The position numbers and the translations under genes are program-made. Of a stretch of DNA of 64,000 bases, positions 23,301 to 38,300 are shown piece after piece. The DNA is from Leptodactylus fallax (lineage: Eukaryota > Chordata > Amphibia > Anura > Leptodactylidae), in NCBI GenBank assembly GCA_947044405.1, contig CAMRHE010000167.1:1533001-1597000 (forward strand), in the 5' to 3' direction. Positions within the stretch are counted from its first letter, which is position 1, and each line of letters begins with the position of its first letter. Below the pieces are notes generated by a model. The model had not been told where the DNA came from and ran no database searches. It saw nothing but the letters and a program-made list of their open reading frames with translations.

Positions 23301-26300
23301 ATTCATAGCACACACTCTCTGTCGGAGGTAGATTGGCACCTATAGCCCCCTGTATAAGGTCACTTTGAGAACGGGGCTCTGTGTACTTACTGCTACTCAT
23401 CAGCTACATAGCCATGAATTCCAGTGAGAGCAAGTGTTATACCCAATGGTTCCTCACATGAAAATCCTACCTTTCACACATTGACAGGATGGGGATAATA
23501 AAAACACAAAACATACAAAAAGACAATTCAATAACAACTATAGACAATAGTGATAGGTAAATGTCTATACAACCCATAACCAAAGCATTGGGTTACCATG
23601 AAGTGCCTGTACTTGGTTAGACTGGATGTCTAGTCTTAGGATGGATTCACATTGGGGTAATTTTATGCCATATCTGCTGCAGATTCTGATGCGGATTTCA
23701 CCCTAGGCAAAAGGGTAAAATCCACAGACAGTCCACAATGGTGTCAACATGGGTGGGTTTTTTTTCTGCAAATTTGTCTGAGGTGTACCCACCCTTACCA
23801 CACTGTATATTTATGCAGCCACACTGTCTAAGGGTTGGTTGGCCAGAACCTTAGTAAACCATCAAGGTTGTGGTAGCCAAAACAACACTGCCCCCCACCA
23901 TGTCAGTATATCAGATCGGGATACAATACATCTGCCGCTGCTATGCCTTGATTGTCTGATGAGGACATAGTGGTTTTGGTCAGATGGAAACAATAGGAGC
24001 TTGTCATAAGGTCTTCAATGTTTCCAAAGAACATTGCCATCAACAGAATACAGGCTTCCATTAACAGAATACAGGATGCCATTCACGACAGCCTTTAGTC
24101 TGCCAATAGATTCCATTTGACCAGTTGATGGAGGGCCACCACAAGCAGAACCAGTTAATCTAAGAAGTATTTCTCGATGGTTTTGGAAGAGGAAAAGTCA
24201 TAGACACACATGACAGTGATGAAGGTGCTACATGGAACAGTCACAGTGAGGGTAAGATCTAGTATAATAGACATGCACATACTGAAGACAGGGGGACTAT
24301 GAAACAAGATCAGAGTCACACATCACACGGTTTGGGAGGACATCCGGGAGATACATCTTACCTCTGAATTTTCCTAAGGCTGCATGGACAAAAACACAAA
24401 TAATGTTAGACTGGGGTCAGGGCTGGGTAGTAAGGACAGGGCCGTCTTCAGTACGGCAGGGCCATCGACAAGGAATAATAGTCATAAAGGAATATCGTTG
24501 AGAAAAAAAAAATTCCAGGTTATTTTGATCTACATAAGATGAGTATCCCTGCAAATTCTTTACTTACCTCATTTTTGCACATCAGACTAATATACAGAGC
24601 CTGGTGTAAACACTACACTATTCTACGATGCCTTGTAGACACTGAACCAGCAGGGGGTGATAGAGGGATGTGCCGTTTTTAAATTCTAATATATATAAAA
24701 TACAAGGAGATGTTGTGTAAAGCAAGACATGGTAAAATTATGTGCAAGACTAGAGCCACTGACTCAACTCTATACCAGAATATAAAGATGTAGCATTACC
24801 ATGGTAACCAACCAATTTACTTGGAAATTTCTTGAGGTTATGGGAAGGCTTAAAGAAGTTATCCAGAATTCAAAAAACATGACTGCGTTTTTCAGAATAG
24901 TGCTACACCTGTTCACAGGATCTATATGGTATTGCAGTTCACTCCTATTCATTTCAATGAAGCTTAGCTGCAGTACCAAACACAACCCATGGACAGGTGA
25001 GGCGCTGTTACTGGAAGGAAGCAGCCATGTCTTCTATTCCTGGACAACCCCTATAAAAGCCTAATATTCTAGTACCATTCATAGGAGAGAAAACTGTGTG
25101 TCCAGATTTTAAGACATCTTATTGATAAGATGTAAGGAAAGATTAGAGAGGACCTTTCACCACTTCCACCAACTCCAACTCTTTGCATCCTTCAATAGGC
25201 GCCATTTCACTGATTCCGTTGCACCTGGAATTTTTTTTTTAGCCCTCACCATTCCTGAGCAATCGGTGCTGCTAAATTTACCACCCAATATGCTAATTAG
25301 GCTTTCTACTGTCACGTGGGTGGTGCTGAACTGGTGCAGACTGTATGAGACCTGCCCACCTGACAGTAGAGAAAACCCAACTAACACAAATGATTGCTCG
25401 GGAATGGTGAGGGCTAGGGAAAAAAAATTCCAATTGCAATGGAATCAGCAGAGCGGCACCTAATGAAGGATGTAAAGATGTGGACTTGGTGGAGGTGGTG
25501 AAAAAATTATTTTTAAGTATATATGGCCACAGCAGTCGTAGGGTTAAAGGCAAGCCACACCTGAAGGGCGAAGAAAACCTGTAGTCTGTAGGTAAGAAAT
25601 GGTCCAAAGGCCCCCATTACAGAAATATACTTATCAGAGCAGTAGTCTTTGCTGCAGAGCTGTTCTTCTACTATAGCTTCCATTCATTTCAATGGGGGGC
25701 ACAAGCTATTATAAACTATAGTGAGCCATGCAGTTTGTTTATTTTGCCAGGGCACCCTGAGGCATAAATAACCTAGGCCTACAATCGCTACCCTTGTTTT
25801 ATTTGCATATATACAGAGCCAGTCTCCGTTATCTGGATGCCATCCATCCATACTCCTGTACTGTGTAAATAACACATATCTCTCTACAAGATCTGATACA
25901 GTACATCACCTCTACAACCGGCTGCACAATCTAATCAGTAGCCATTCTGCTAATAACGATCGGCATGATTGTAAGCCGCCACCCACCAGCATCTCGCTTG
26001 AAACACTGCTGCGAAACACTCGTCTCCACAGGGGATGTGGGTAATTCACTGACGCTTCGCTTTTCATCTTGATAAACTCTAAACTTTTCTTCGGAGATGA
26101 AACAACATCCTAGCAACACAACGACCTATTACAGGCTGCCTACCAAGTCACCGAGCAGCCGCCTCAATACGCCCAGTAGGTGATCTGAGATCATATGTTT
26201 CCAGCAGAACGCCGCTCGATACTTGGCAAGTGATTGCAGAATAGAGGAAAGCAAAGTTCAGCTCCGTCCTTGCCTGCCAGCTTTGTTAATAAGCGCATTA

Positions 26301-29300
26301 ATGAGCTGAGGCACAGTCTTGGAATTAAAGAGTTCATGAAACTTTCTGGACAATCCCAGATGACATGTACTATGACATTGACTTAAAGGAAGATGCCTCC
26401 AAAAGGTGGCACTATAGAGACAGTTCTCTTTCCCTGTATGTTCCCTGAGTTATTTTCATGCTTCTTACCCATGTGGCATTGTCAGTACGTCTTCATACTG
26501 GCAGAACTCCTTACCTAGAACCTAGTAAGCCCACAAAGGTGTATCAAACTTAGCACCGATAAGCTGTTTGCAGATGGGTATACGGTTCGGCTAATATCCC
26601 TAGCCATGTTCCAAAGTTTGTTAAAGGGGGACCTTTACCACCTCCTCCTTTTTGCATCCTTCAATCGGTGCTGCTCCACTGATTCTGACGCAGATGGAAT
26701 TTTTTTTCTAGCCCCCCAGCGTTCCTGAGCAAGTGGTGCTCTTAGTTTCAGCGCTCGATATATTAATTTGGTTCTCTACTGTCAGGTAGGTGGTCCTAGG
26801 CTGGAGCATACAGACAAGGACCACCCACCTGACAGTAGACAGCCTAATTAGCATAGGATGATAGAAATGATTGCTCGGGAATGGTAGGAGCTAGAGAAAA
26901 AATTCCAACTGTGCCGGAACTGGAGTCGCGGAACATATTGAAGGATGCAAAGAACTGGAGATGGTGGAGGTGGTGAATGGTTTTCTTTAAAGGGTCATAA
27001 AGGGAGATATCTCCAATAGGTGGCACTAGTGAGACAGCTATTTGCATGTATTACACTAACAAACACAGCTCTGCATCACAAGCTGCTTCCATTTATTGCT
27101 AACTGCAGTACCCTGCCTGGCCTATAGGTGGTATCATAAACTGGAAGAAAATAGAATATGGAATGAAAAAACTGACAGCACCTGTATTTAATAAAGCGAT
27201 GCCCATTAGAAGCGCATGATCAGTGCAATACAGTAAAAATGGTTAAAAAACATTTCAAAAGGTCCATAAACATACGTATAATTCTATTATTACCAATCAA
27301 AGCTGGAATAGTATACATGTGAAGCTTAAATTACAACCAGCATTATACTTCAGAGCTGGAATTACAATTCTGCTAGTTAGTATTAGAAACAAACAATAAG
27401 CATGACGACAGACACACCCCTAATGGCATAGTCATGTTCCTATAAGGAAGGGGAACATTTAGATTTTGATATCCATATTGACCCATATCGTAGGTATCTA
27501 ACTACAGAGAACTTATACCAAAAATTCTATGGCAACTGATAAGAAGCAACAATCATCAAGAATGCTATAGTTCCTAACTGGAGCACATAATAAAATAAAA
27601 TGCTATACCCATCCTTCTTGTAGAACTCCAGCATCATGTTATCGGTGGCCACACTGAGCGGTCGCCTGGCCTGATCATGCTGCTTGCGGTCTGAGTGATC
27701 CATATCCGGAGAGGGCATGGAGCTGTAGTTGGCATTGTGGTTGGTGTGGACGGGGCTGCCATAGTTACCCGTCACATTAAACTCTATTTCTGTTAACAAA
27801 AAAAGTTTCAGCATGAAGAACACAGCACACATTTGGGCTGCCGCCCTGGGCTTACAGACACCTGTCTGACACGGAGCTCTAGCCAATGCAGAACATGTTG
27901 TTATCCACACACATGCACTCACCGCCTGGGAAGAACCAGTCAGCATGTTGGATTATAGGCTCAATGATCCCTACAATCTGTAAGGACACCGTGGTCATCA
28001 TTTCAGTGATATTGCTACACGGAGAAAAAGAGAGAGGTAAAAAGTTATATAAAAGATAGAAGACCATAACTACTCTAGAGAATGAGCATACTGCCTTAAC
28101 ACAACACCATATGGACACTGATCCACCATGTCGGGAGGGTTTTGGCTGCAAGCAGCTGCCATATGGTGGCAAATAAATGTGTCGCCACTGTAAAAATCAA
28201 GAATCTATGAAAAGCAAATATTGATAAAAACAGACCTAGATCCATCAGGGGCAATTAACCTGCTTACTGACAGTTTCCAGTTCACAATCAGCCTACTAGC
28301 TGATAGTTTCCATTTCGCAACAATTTTTTTTTTTTTTTTTTTTTTTTACACTATACGGAATAAAACAAGCTGAAAAAACAGATACTAGATTCCAGGTCAA
28401 CATCAGAAAGCCTGATCACTGACCCTTCTGCCTGCGGCCATAGAAGATTAGGCCCCAACACAATGGCCATATTGCTGGGAGTCATCTTGTTGGCGTCCTG
28501 ATATTCTGTTAACTTGGACAGAAACTTTATGACGTATCTGAAATAAAACGAAAGCCAAGTTAGAAGAGTTTCTCTGAAAGTTACATGGGAAGTAAAGAGG
28601 CACGAGGTACTATAGCAGCTGATACCTCTTGGACAAGACAGGCCACCCTGATAACTTGTAACAATGGTTTTGTTTAGCACTTACTTGAAGTTGTTGTAAT
28701 TGGATTTCGGAAGTTTCTCACAAGCGTTCCACAGAGCCTGCAGCCTCTTGTCCTGGTCCTGGATGCTATAGCAGGGAAATAAGTAAAAAGAATTATTGCT
28801 CCGTACACAGATAAGATGGACCCACTCACTTATATGTATTCAAATACAAGACGAATTCCACTACATGTAGGCTTAGAGAAATATAGCTGCCTTCTACTAA
28901 AAATAGTGCCACATCTGTCCACAGGTTGTATGTAGTATCAGACCAGCAATATCAGACACTATCGAATCCTGAACAATCCATTAAAGGCAAAACATTCATT
29001 AGTTTTTCATATAGAATTAATCTACGTAACAAGCTGAGTTGCTTTGTAAATACCTTATCTTGAGTTACAGACTATATTATACTCCAGAGCTACAAGCACA
29101 ATTCTGTAGGCTTCATAGCTTATATATCTCTCAGCTTTCTTTGCTTGTTCAATGTGTGTAAATGGCTTGCTCTGTACAGTATGTGCAAACTGGGAAAGTA
29201 GTCTTTACATAGGAGCTACTTGATGCATTCCAATAAAACACTAAGCAGAATAGTGAGTGCAGCTCTGGAGTATAATACAGGATGTAACTCAGGATCAGTA

Positions 29301-32300
29301 CAGGATAAGTAATGTATGTACACAGTGACTGTACCAGCAGAATAGTGAGTGCAGCTCCGGAGTATAATGCAGGATGTAACTAAGGATGAGTACAGAATAA
29401 GTAATGTAATGTATGTACACAGTGACTGTATCAGCAGAATAGTGAGTGCAGCTCCGGAGTATAATGCAGGATGTAACTAAGGATGAGTACAGAATAAGTA
29501 ATGTAATGTATGTACACAGTGACTGTATCAGCAGAATAGTGAGCGCAGCTCTGGTGTATAATACAGGATGTAACTCAGGATCAGTACAGGATAAGTAATG
29601 TAATGTATGTACACAGTGACTGTACCAGTAGAATAGTGAGTGCAGCTCTGGAGTATAATACAGGATGTAACTCAGGATCAGTACAGGATAAGTAATGTGA
29701 TATATTTACAAAGTGATGTAACTTATTATATAGATTTTAATCTTTCTATAAACTATGGCATACACTCACCTTTTTATAGCCAGCAAAATTATGAAATAAT
29801 AATAAATAGACTTTGTGGTAATGTATATTTCCAGTACCCTTTGGAGGGGGGGTAAAGAGCAGATATATGAAACTCACTTGGAAGCTTGGATCCATTCTTC
29901 ATAAAGTTCAAATGTCATGAGGGGTTCTGGAAGCTCCCGGAGATATGATTTCAATGCCCCTGAAACAAATGGTACAATCTTAGTGATGCAATCTTTAATG
30001 GAGTCTTATCTGAAAACAAGACCAAGCTGTGGGATAATGAATAGGAAATTTTAAGGGGGTATTATATATAATATACATATGTTGGTGTGGCCACTGGGGC
30101 ATTAACTTTGGTTGCTTAAAGGGGGCCATTCACTAGACCAGGGGTAGGCAACCTTTTTTGTTTCGCGTGCTGATTTCGATTAAAGAAATCAAAGTTGAGG
30201 TATTCGGAGTGCCGGTCAATAATTGTAAGTTTGATGACCCCTGCACACGATATTATGCCCCATAGCGGCCCCTGCACACAGTATCTGAAAACTGCCAAAA
30301 ACTAGTATTTTATACACATTTAATGGGTAAAAATTTATTATCTGACTTACGGAACTTCTGTTTGTCAGAAATGTTTTATACGTTCATCGCTAGTGATAAT
30401 TGCTATTGCTATTATTTTAGCGTGCAACGGATATCACTAGAGAGGCGGGCGGCATAATTTACTCTATAAAGATCAGGTATGGACAGGACAGGGACAGTGA
30501 AAAAATGTAAATTTTATTAGTGACTTTGTGCATGTCCTGTGTAAGTGTTTGGTGCGACACTTTTGGCGCTGCGACCTGGACGATGGTAAATGTCTGGGTC
30601 ACAGCGCCAATAAACATCCTGGTTAGGCTCAGAAGGGTATTACATTATTCCTGTATGTGACAATCAGAGAGCAAAAGTACAGTATGCTCTCTGATTGATA
30701 GGAGAGGGGATAACATGGACAGAAGTCCCTGCTACCCCCCCCCCCTGGGGTCATCTCTAGCTTATGCACAGACAATGATGATTTATCATTGTCTCTGCAG
30801 TCTGCACCTCCTCCTCCCCCTCCTTCCTTAGCTCTAAGATGCTGCCTGAGGCAGGAGGGGGTGGACAATTTAGAGCCCCATTTCTAAGGATCTGTTAGGG
30901 CCACAAAGATGCAACTGGATTCATTTTAAAGATGAGAATCTCATCTTTAAAAAGATACCAAGATCGCCATGATAGACATTACAGTTTCAGAGCGATTCAC
31001 TGTTAAAACGATGTCGGGAATTGAGATCGGCATTGGGATTTCAATGCCGAATATCGTTTTCACCAGCGAATCGCTCAGGATGTGTAAGGACAATCATGGT
31101 GATCTTGGTATCATTTTAAAGATGAAATTCTCATCTTTAAAATGAATCCAAGTGTTTCTTTATAGCTTTAACCAATTCACTCAGGTACAGTAGTGAAACC
31201 GGCAATTACCGGCTTCACTACTATACATAGACTGTGCAGACGCCGGGTGATGTCACATCCATCTTCAGGCAGCACCCGGCGCTAATGAAATTTTAATCGG
31301 ATCAGGCACATATCTGGGTGAGGACTCGGTTGCCCGTGCCAGGGAAATAAGCCTCGCGTGCCACTCTTGGCACGCGTGCCGGGGGTTGCCGACCCCTGCA
31401 CTAGACCAAGCATATCGTCACAGACTACCTTTAACTGATGACATCATCCAGGGCTATGCTCAGCACTGTAAACCATGGACAGTATTGGTGTCTATTTAGT
31501 GGGTTCCTTGTGATGACGATTGCGCCAACTAACCTGCAATAGCATGCGGGTCAGCAGAGTATTCAGCTACGTCCACCACACAGCAGTCCAAGGCAGCTTT
31601 CAACTTCTTTAACTTGGAGGCTGAGGGGGCAACTCGGAACAACCCCTGGAGGACAACACAGGGCAAGAAACACAGGCATTACACTATACACATAGTGAAC
31701 AAAATAAAAGTGCTTATTCCCTCTCTATTTTTGTGACAACTAATAATAGCATCCATTACATCTCCTATGTTTCTTTAGTATTATCCCAGAGGCTCCTAAT
31801 CATGGTAATATGAGGATGTCAACTAGACATATTTGCCATGCTGGAGCTTGGAAAGGCTGGGTGACAACCCCTTTGGACACCCTTCTTGTTTGTCATCAAC
31901 CAGCTGTCCCAGAAGCAGATCCAAGCAAGAAACCGCTGAACAGAACTCTTAACACTGAATGAGAACAAGTGAAGGGCGACAAAAGCGACGTCTGCACTTA
32001 AACCGCTGATTCGATGCATTTTCAATGCAGTAATGGTCATTTTACACAGACAAAGCAATATTTTAGGCTGCCGATATCTACTGCATAGTCCTTCTCCGTC
32101 CTGCCTCTGCAACTGCACTATGGTCGATGCCTGCAAACTGCAATGGAGACTGCTGCAAACTGCTGCAAAGAAAGCAATGAGAGGATGTCCACAGCAAGCA
32201 ATCGGGTCACCACTTTCCAGAGGGTCTTCGAAAAATGGATCTATTTCTCCACTCTCCATTTCCCCCATACACTACCTAAAGTCCTCAGATAGATCTTAGT

Positions 32301-35300
32301 CATACAGTATGCTGCCATCTCTATTACACTCCAATACTACGGTCTGTCTTGCTAATAGTCAGCCAGCTGGCGCTGGTGGACTACACAACACTGCTTACCC
32401 TGCCAACAACATTAGTTGCCATTATACAAACCTTATGATAATTGCAATAGATGATGAGAAAACAATGTTGCTTTCTTGTGTGTTAGGGCATGATTGATTT
32501 TGAGGTGGATTTTCAATGAACAGCAGGGACAACACTTCTTTTTTCAGAACCCACTGTACAAGATTACAAACGATTGTCCCCAATGTTTCTGGGGCTAAGC
32601 AGCGAGTATACCCGCGGTGAAAATCTGAAGATCTGCTTTGACTTTTCGCCATGGGATGTACAGTGCCAGAAAGCGGGAAAGAATGTGAGGCAGAAGACCT
32701 TAAATTCCTCTTCACTTTCTGCTCTTACAGGGTAATGTTGCACGCTGTTACATGGTAGTTCATTTAGAGTCATTTTATGCCACAGACAAACCTGCCTCAA
32801 GAGCAGCAAGTTTTACTTACAGATTTTGATTCTGAGTGGATTTTCTCCATTGTCTTGCAAAAATGTACATGGTGTGAAATGGCATGAATCTACCCTAAAG
32901 GGCTAGTGCAGTAACGGAGAAATGTATTTCATGGGCTGTATCGTGTTGCGAGGTCTTATCTAATTTTATAGTCATGTGACTGTGTTATCTAATATGTGTT
33001 TTTTAGGCGGTCATAAAATGGTATCACATGACCACTAAGGAGTCTGACCTAAGAGTCTGAACTGAACCAGAATATGTCTAGTAGCTACAGCCAGGGGGGG
33101 TAATAACACTGAAGACCTTAATAGGGACATATGATATCTTCTAAATAAAAAACGTAACCAGACACCCATGGGAGACATATCGAAGGGGTGCCGCATGCAG
33201 AACAAAAACCTATACAAACACACCTTAGAGAGAGCTTAGAAGGAGCAAACTTAATATTAAAGGGAATCTGTCAGGTCAATCTGGGATACTAAACCACCCA
33301 CATGTCCTTATAGACCTGGGGTTTAGTGTCCCAAATCGCCCTGTTGTAATGCAATCCACAGATGCATTAAAAATAAAAAACCTTTATACTTATCTATAGA
33401 AGGGTCCTATCAATGCTGTTTGGCGAGAACAGTACGGCTTATTCATGAACTTCTTCATTGGCACGCCTCCCGGCGCCTGCACTGTTCTACAGTGAAGCCA
33501 AAGATGGACACCCCGGCTTCACTGCGCAATTGCCGGAGGTACGGGGCATGCGCACTCAAGCCGAGGTGTACTCCTCTGACTTCATTGAAGAACTGCGCAG
33601 GCGCGGGAAGTACAGCGGCAGGGGGGAGTATACAGTTTTTTTATTTTTAATGCGGCCATGGATTGCGTTATAACAGGGTGATTTGCGACACTAAACCCCA
33701 GGTCCATATGGACGTGTGGGTGGTTTAGTGTCCCAAATTGCCCTGACAGATTCCCTTTAAGCGAATAGCAAACTAGTTCCTGGGGTCAGCAACCTCTGGC
33801 ACCCCAGATGCTGTGAAACTCCAACTCCCAGCATGCACAATTGGGAGTTGTAGTATCTCCTCTCTTCATGGACCCTATCTACATTACTGTCCAGGTTTCT
33901 GCTAGGCTAGCCCAAAAATGGCCTCTAATGGAGCAGAACAGGAGGCTACTCCAGGAGTTGTTCAGCTGTTGTAAAACTACATTTTCCAGCATGGAAGTTT
34001 TGAGAAGAGCCAAGCAAATGTGCATGCTGGGAGCTGTAGTTTCACAACAGCTGGTGGATGTTGCTGACCCCTGTGATACCCATACATCAGTCCTTGAACT
34101 AGAGAAAAATATTATACCAAGGAAACTAGCGTAGGCATAGTGTGTTATACATCATGTCCAGACCCTTCAGCGGCCGTTTTGAGGATGGAAGTAGAAGGGC
34201 AGTCCTTGAAGAAGACCTGGATAATAAGTGGCTACACATTTCCTTAGTCTAATACTTTCATATGCACTTGTGTACCAGGAACCTAGCACTGGGCAGAGCA
34301 TTAGGTGGGGTTGTGTCACGTGCTGCTCCCTCAATGGCCATTTTGAGGACCAGAGCGGAAGAGCTGTCCTTGGAGAAGTCAGCGATGACAAGTGTTAGGC
34401 TACATGAGTGAGCAGGCTGAAGGGGCAATTTTATAGTGGAATGCACTTGAACGACATCTGAGTGTCTTCCGAGTGCTATTTGCCCCCCACTGACTTTAAA
34501 GGGGGGTTCTGTTCTACTCTGTTCCGATGCATCGGAATCATCCGAATGGAATGGAGCATCTGATCCCCCACCGGGAGAGCCTCGGCCTGCACACTCGATC
34601 ATGTGCATGAGGCTTAAGAGATATATATTAGCAAGATCCATAAATCCTCCTTATCCCCACTTTTGTACACATTAGATATAAAATGACTGATCCCTTTAAC
34701 GTAAAAAAAAATATATAGCCAACCTATTAAAATCAAAAATGTAGAACCCAAAAGTAGTTAGCAACATGTGATAATGATATGAGGGACATTTACAGATGCT
34801 GCTATGACCTCTCACCTACCATAACCAGTACCCTGTGTTGCACTGATGAGGGGCTGTCTGCGGATGGGTTTCTCTTCCTTTTGAGGAAGATGTTCTGGTT
34901 TGGCTTTAATCTGAGCCAATGTCACTAGGTTTCTTAGAAAACCAGAAACTGATCTATAGGGAGCTCCTTCCAAACGGTGGTGCCAGAGTGAGGTCTCCTT
35001 TTTCCATCAAGGAGAACGTATTTGCAATGGGACTTTGTAATAATGTATTCTGTATGGCTTCTTCTCCTTTAAGTGACTCTGGTTACAGTGCACATTAACT
35101 AGTAAAGTTCTCCGCACAGATTTTGCACATAGTGAAACACTGCTAGGAATGTGGGCTACCCCACGGGAAGTGGAAATGAGTCCCAGCTGCTGGATTTCAA
35201 AGCTCTGCCATTCCTGTCCTCTCCCTTTTCCTCTGACCTTAAATTAACTTGGAAATAGGTTTTATAAACTGTGAAGGATCGGGAGGCGAGAGAGCGTGTT

Positions 35301-38300
35301 CTCATGTGAGCAGATGTGACAGGAGGAAATACAGAGGCTGACAACAAGGCTTCTCCACCTTCCTACCATGCACATGATATTCTGCAGCTTTCTTATATAC
35401 TTAGTGCTTCAGATCTGCACCATTGTGAAGATCTTCGCTTGCTGTAAAACCTTGTTTACACGTGCTGCATTGTGGGAGATGTAGTTTTTTTCTATACTAG
35501 CGTCTGGTGTAAACACTGCATCTGCCACAATGCACTAAAGCAGAACATGCTTCATGCAAACTGCGAACTGGGTGAAGACATGAGATCCTTTGGGCCATAA
35601 AAAAAAAAAAAAAAGTTGTGCAATTTTGATGCAGCCTTAGATGTGATTGGAGTAGAAGACATGCTTTAACTCTAGACCACTACAGTATTTGCAGTTTAGG
35701 ATGCCAGTACATGGTGCATTGACCTGGATTAAACACAAGTGGATTAGACTAGGGCTACACAGTGACTTTTAAGGCAAGGACTGTGACTTCTATACCAATG
35801 TAAGTGAACTGAGTCACCTTGTGACCCCTGAGGGTGCTGTGCTGTGAAATTATATTAGAGCACATAGATGTGATGCATAGGGTTTAGGATGTCACAGGGC
35901 GCCTCTAAGGTGACACAACCATAGGGCATGGCAATGGCGCTTGGCCTTGGTGCTACTGATCTGCGTGCGATCGGCCCCATACTAGAAGAGAATAACAACA
36001 GCTGGAGTATAGTTTATTGTAAACAGGCCCAGCTGTAAATTCAGCACATAGGACGACGTTCTGTCCTACCTCCTCCTGCATTCCACACTCCAGGAGCATA
36101 GTGACACAAGCCTCGATGGGGAAGGCAATCTCCCGGCCGCTGACTGTCAGATGTTCATCTAAGGGCTTTCCGAATGATGGCTTTTCAATCCAGGCCTCTG
36201 GAAGGGGAAGGATAATGAACAACCACTTCCAAGAATGATGTACAAATATTGCTTGTGGGGCAAAACAAAGGGTTAAACACAGGTTTTAGCATGTCTTCCA
36301 TATAGAAATGTATAGATTGTTTTAATTAAAGGGATTGTTAGGGTTAAAAAAAATTAAATAAACTAGGACTAGAACATAAAGAAGCATTTATACTTACCTG
36401 CATCCTCCCCTCCACTGTGTATATACAGAGTATCTGCAGCTGTGACATCACATGGATGGGACCACTACAGACAAAAAACGCTCTCAGAGTGACTGCAGCG
36501 GGCCTGTCAACGTGACATCACTGCTGACATCACGGCTGACTCGGCACAGGAACAGTGGGGAGGATGCAGGTAAATATGAATGAATTTTTAGTTTATAGCC
36601 CTCCCGTTGCCAGTATTTAATTTTTTTTTTCAGCCCAGATAACCCCTTTAGGCCGGAGCCCAACCTTGTGGCAAAAAATGCTGTGTTTTACAGTACCTGC
36701 AAAGTGGATGGGATTCTGGTTAATCCCATCCACACATTGCAGAAAAAAATCCGCAGCGGAAATGCTCCATTTTCAAAAAGGCTTGCTTTTTTGAAAATCA
36801 CAGCATGTCAATTACACCTGTGGAGATGCTGGAAGAAAGTCCGCAGAGGAAAACTCTTCAAACTTTCTGTGAAAAACACTGTGGAAAAACATGCAATGAG
36901 TTTCCACCGTGGTTTTTTTCACATCACTTTTTTGCTGATGTTCACTACGTGGGGCCTTAGTCTTAAAGGGATTTTCATACTGATGATCATTCCTCAGGAT
37001 AGAACATCAATATTAGAACAGTAATGGTCCGACACCCATTCTCCTACCAGTCAGCTGTTTGAAGCAGCTATGTACTTGGGCAAGCACTGCTTCCACTTCA
37101 CAGGTGTATGACATCACTTCAATTAGTCACAGGGTCTTTTTACAGCTCAGTTCCATTCAAGTGAATGGGGCTGAGCTGCTATACCAATCACAGCCACTAT
37201 GCAATATGTGGCGCTGTACACTCTAATTAGTGAAGAGGCTGAAATGCTCATCCAATGCTGCAGCCTCTTGAAACAGCTGATCAGTGGGGGGGGGGGGTGT
37301 CAGTTGTCGGGCTATCAAAATTATAGTTACTTTAAAATCATGGTGGCCACTCAGGCAGGTTCTTTAGCATAAGGATAGCGTAGTGACTTGTGATCACGCA
37401 GAAAAGTTGCAACTTGCAGTACTACCGCACCTAACATGTGACCTCAAAGTTCCTGTATGGGCAAAACAAAAAAAAATCTGAATTTTTGTGAATGTTGGGC
37501 TACATTTTCCCCAAATGGGAAACACTGAGATCACAAGAGTCCTGTTACCATTTCCTCATCTCTACTTGCTATCAGTAAATGGAGACACTCTTGTTCTTGT
37601 TCACACCTAAAGGCTTAAGCACCGGCTACATCTTTAATACTCACCCTGTTGAGCCTTGATCTGCGGCAGGACGGCTTGTAGTAAAGCAAGAGACTTCCTG
37701 TGGTATTCGGCCTGTACTTCTATTAGCTGCAGGAGACACAGACAAACATTTTAATATATACTACATACACATACGCAGTTTTTGCTGCACTCATGAGCTA
37801 AGGCTTCATGGCATCAGCTTACCGTCTGAAAGTAGTTTGCATAGTCTATTTCTTTGGCCACAAAGCTGTACATATCCGCCGACAGCTGATCCTAAAGGAA
37901 ACAGAACACATATATATACTACGCACGGACTATGGTAGTGGCATGAACAGACTGGAATAAACACTGAGATGTGGTGATGAAGGAGAGGTGTACGGGGCAT
38001 ACTTAACATGTTGTATTCCAGCTTTGGTTAAAACCAAGATGTAAATTAAAACTTATATCAAAATTATACATTACAAGTAACTATTATACATTTTCATTAT
38101 CTTGCCCAGCTCTATGCGGCACAGTTGTTTCCATGCTGCTAGGGCCTGCGCTAACTATTATATATTTTCATTATCTTGCCCAGCTCTGTGCAGCACAGAT
38201 GTTTCCATGCTGCTAGGGTTTGCGGGGAATGGACTACATCTCCCATGATCCCTCTCCCCACAGAGATTTCCTCTATTTACAGCTGCCTACATGCCCCCTG

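Larger units (their letters stand above)
24380..27608. other. Intron 16 of ARHGAP44
   Basis: About 3.2 kb. It carries two copies of a foldback element (about 25146-25507 and 26625-26996), a dispersed hairpin repeat (24840-25070) and a unique block at 26230-26390 with homeobox-type TTAATAA and CATTAATG cores that may be conserved non-coding DNA. Confidence 0.45.
29960..31533. other. Intron 11 of ARHGAP44
   Basis: Almost wholly occupied by the hAT element at 30139-31398. The remaining flanks hold nothing recognisable. Confidence 0.6.
31646..36069. other. Intron 10 of ARHGAP44
   Basis: About 4.4 kb, mostly repeats: a foldback (33257-33760), an hAT-like relic (33780-34073) and a dispersed repeat at 34430-34620 of the same family as 5545-5775. 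The 149-codon minus-strand frame at 31819-32268 is in repeat-like sequence and is not taken as a gene. Confidence 0.45.

Noticed and set aside
31819..32268. 149-residue minus-strand open frame in intron 10
   Set aside because: It lies in repeat-like sequence ('gcagtttgcag' palindromes) and does not fit ARHGAP44 phase. No recognisable motifs.
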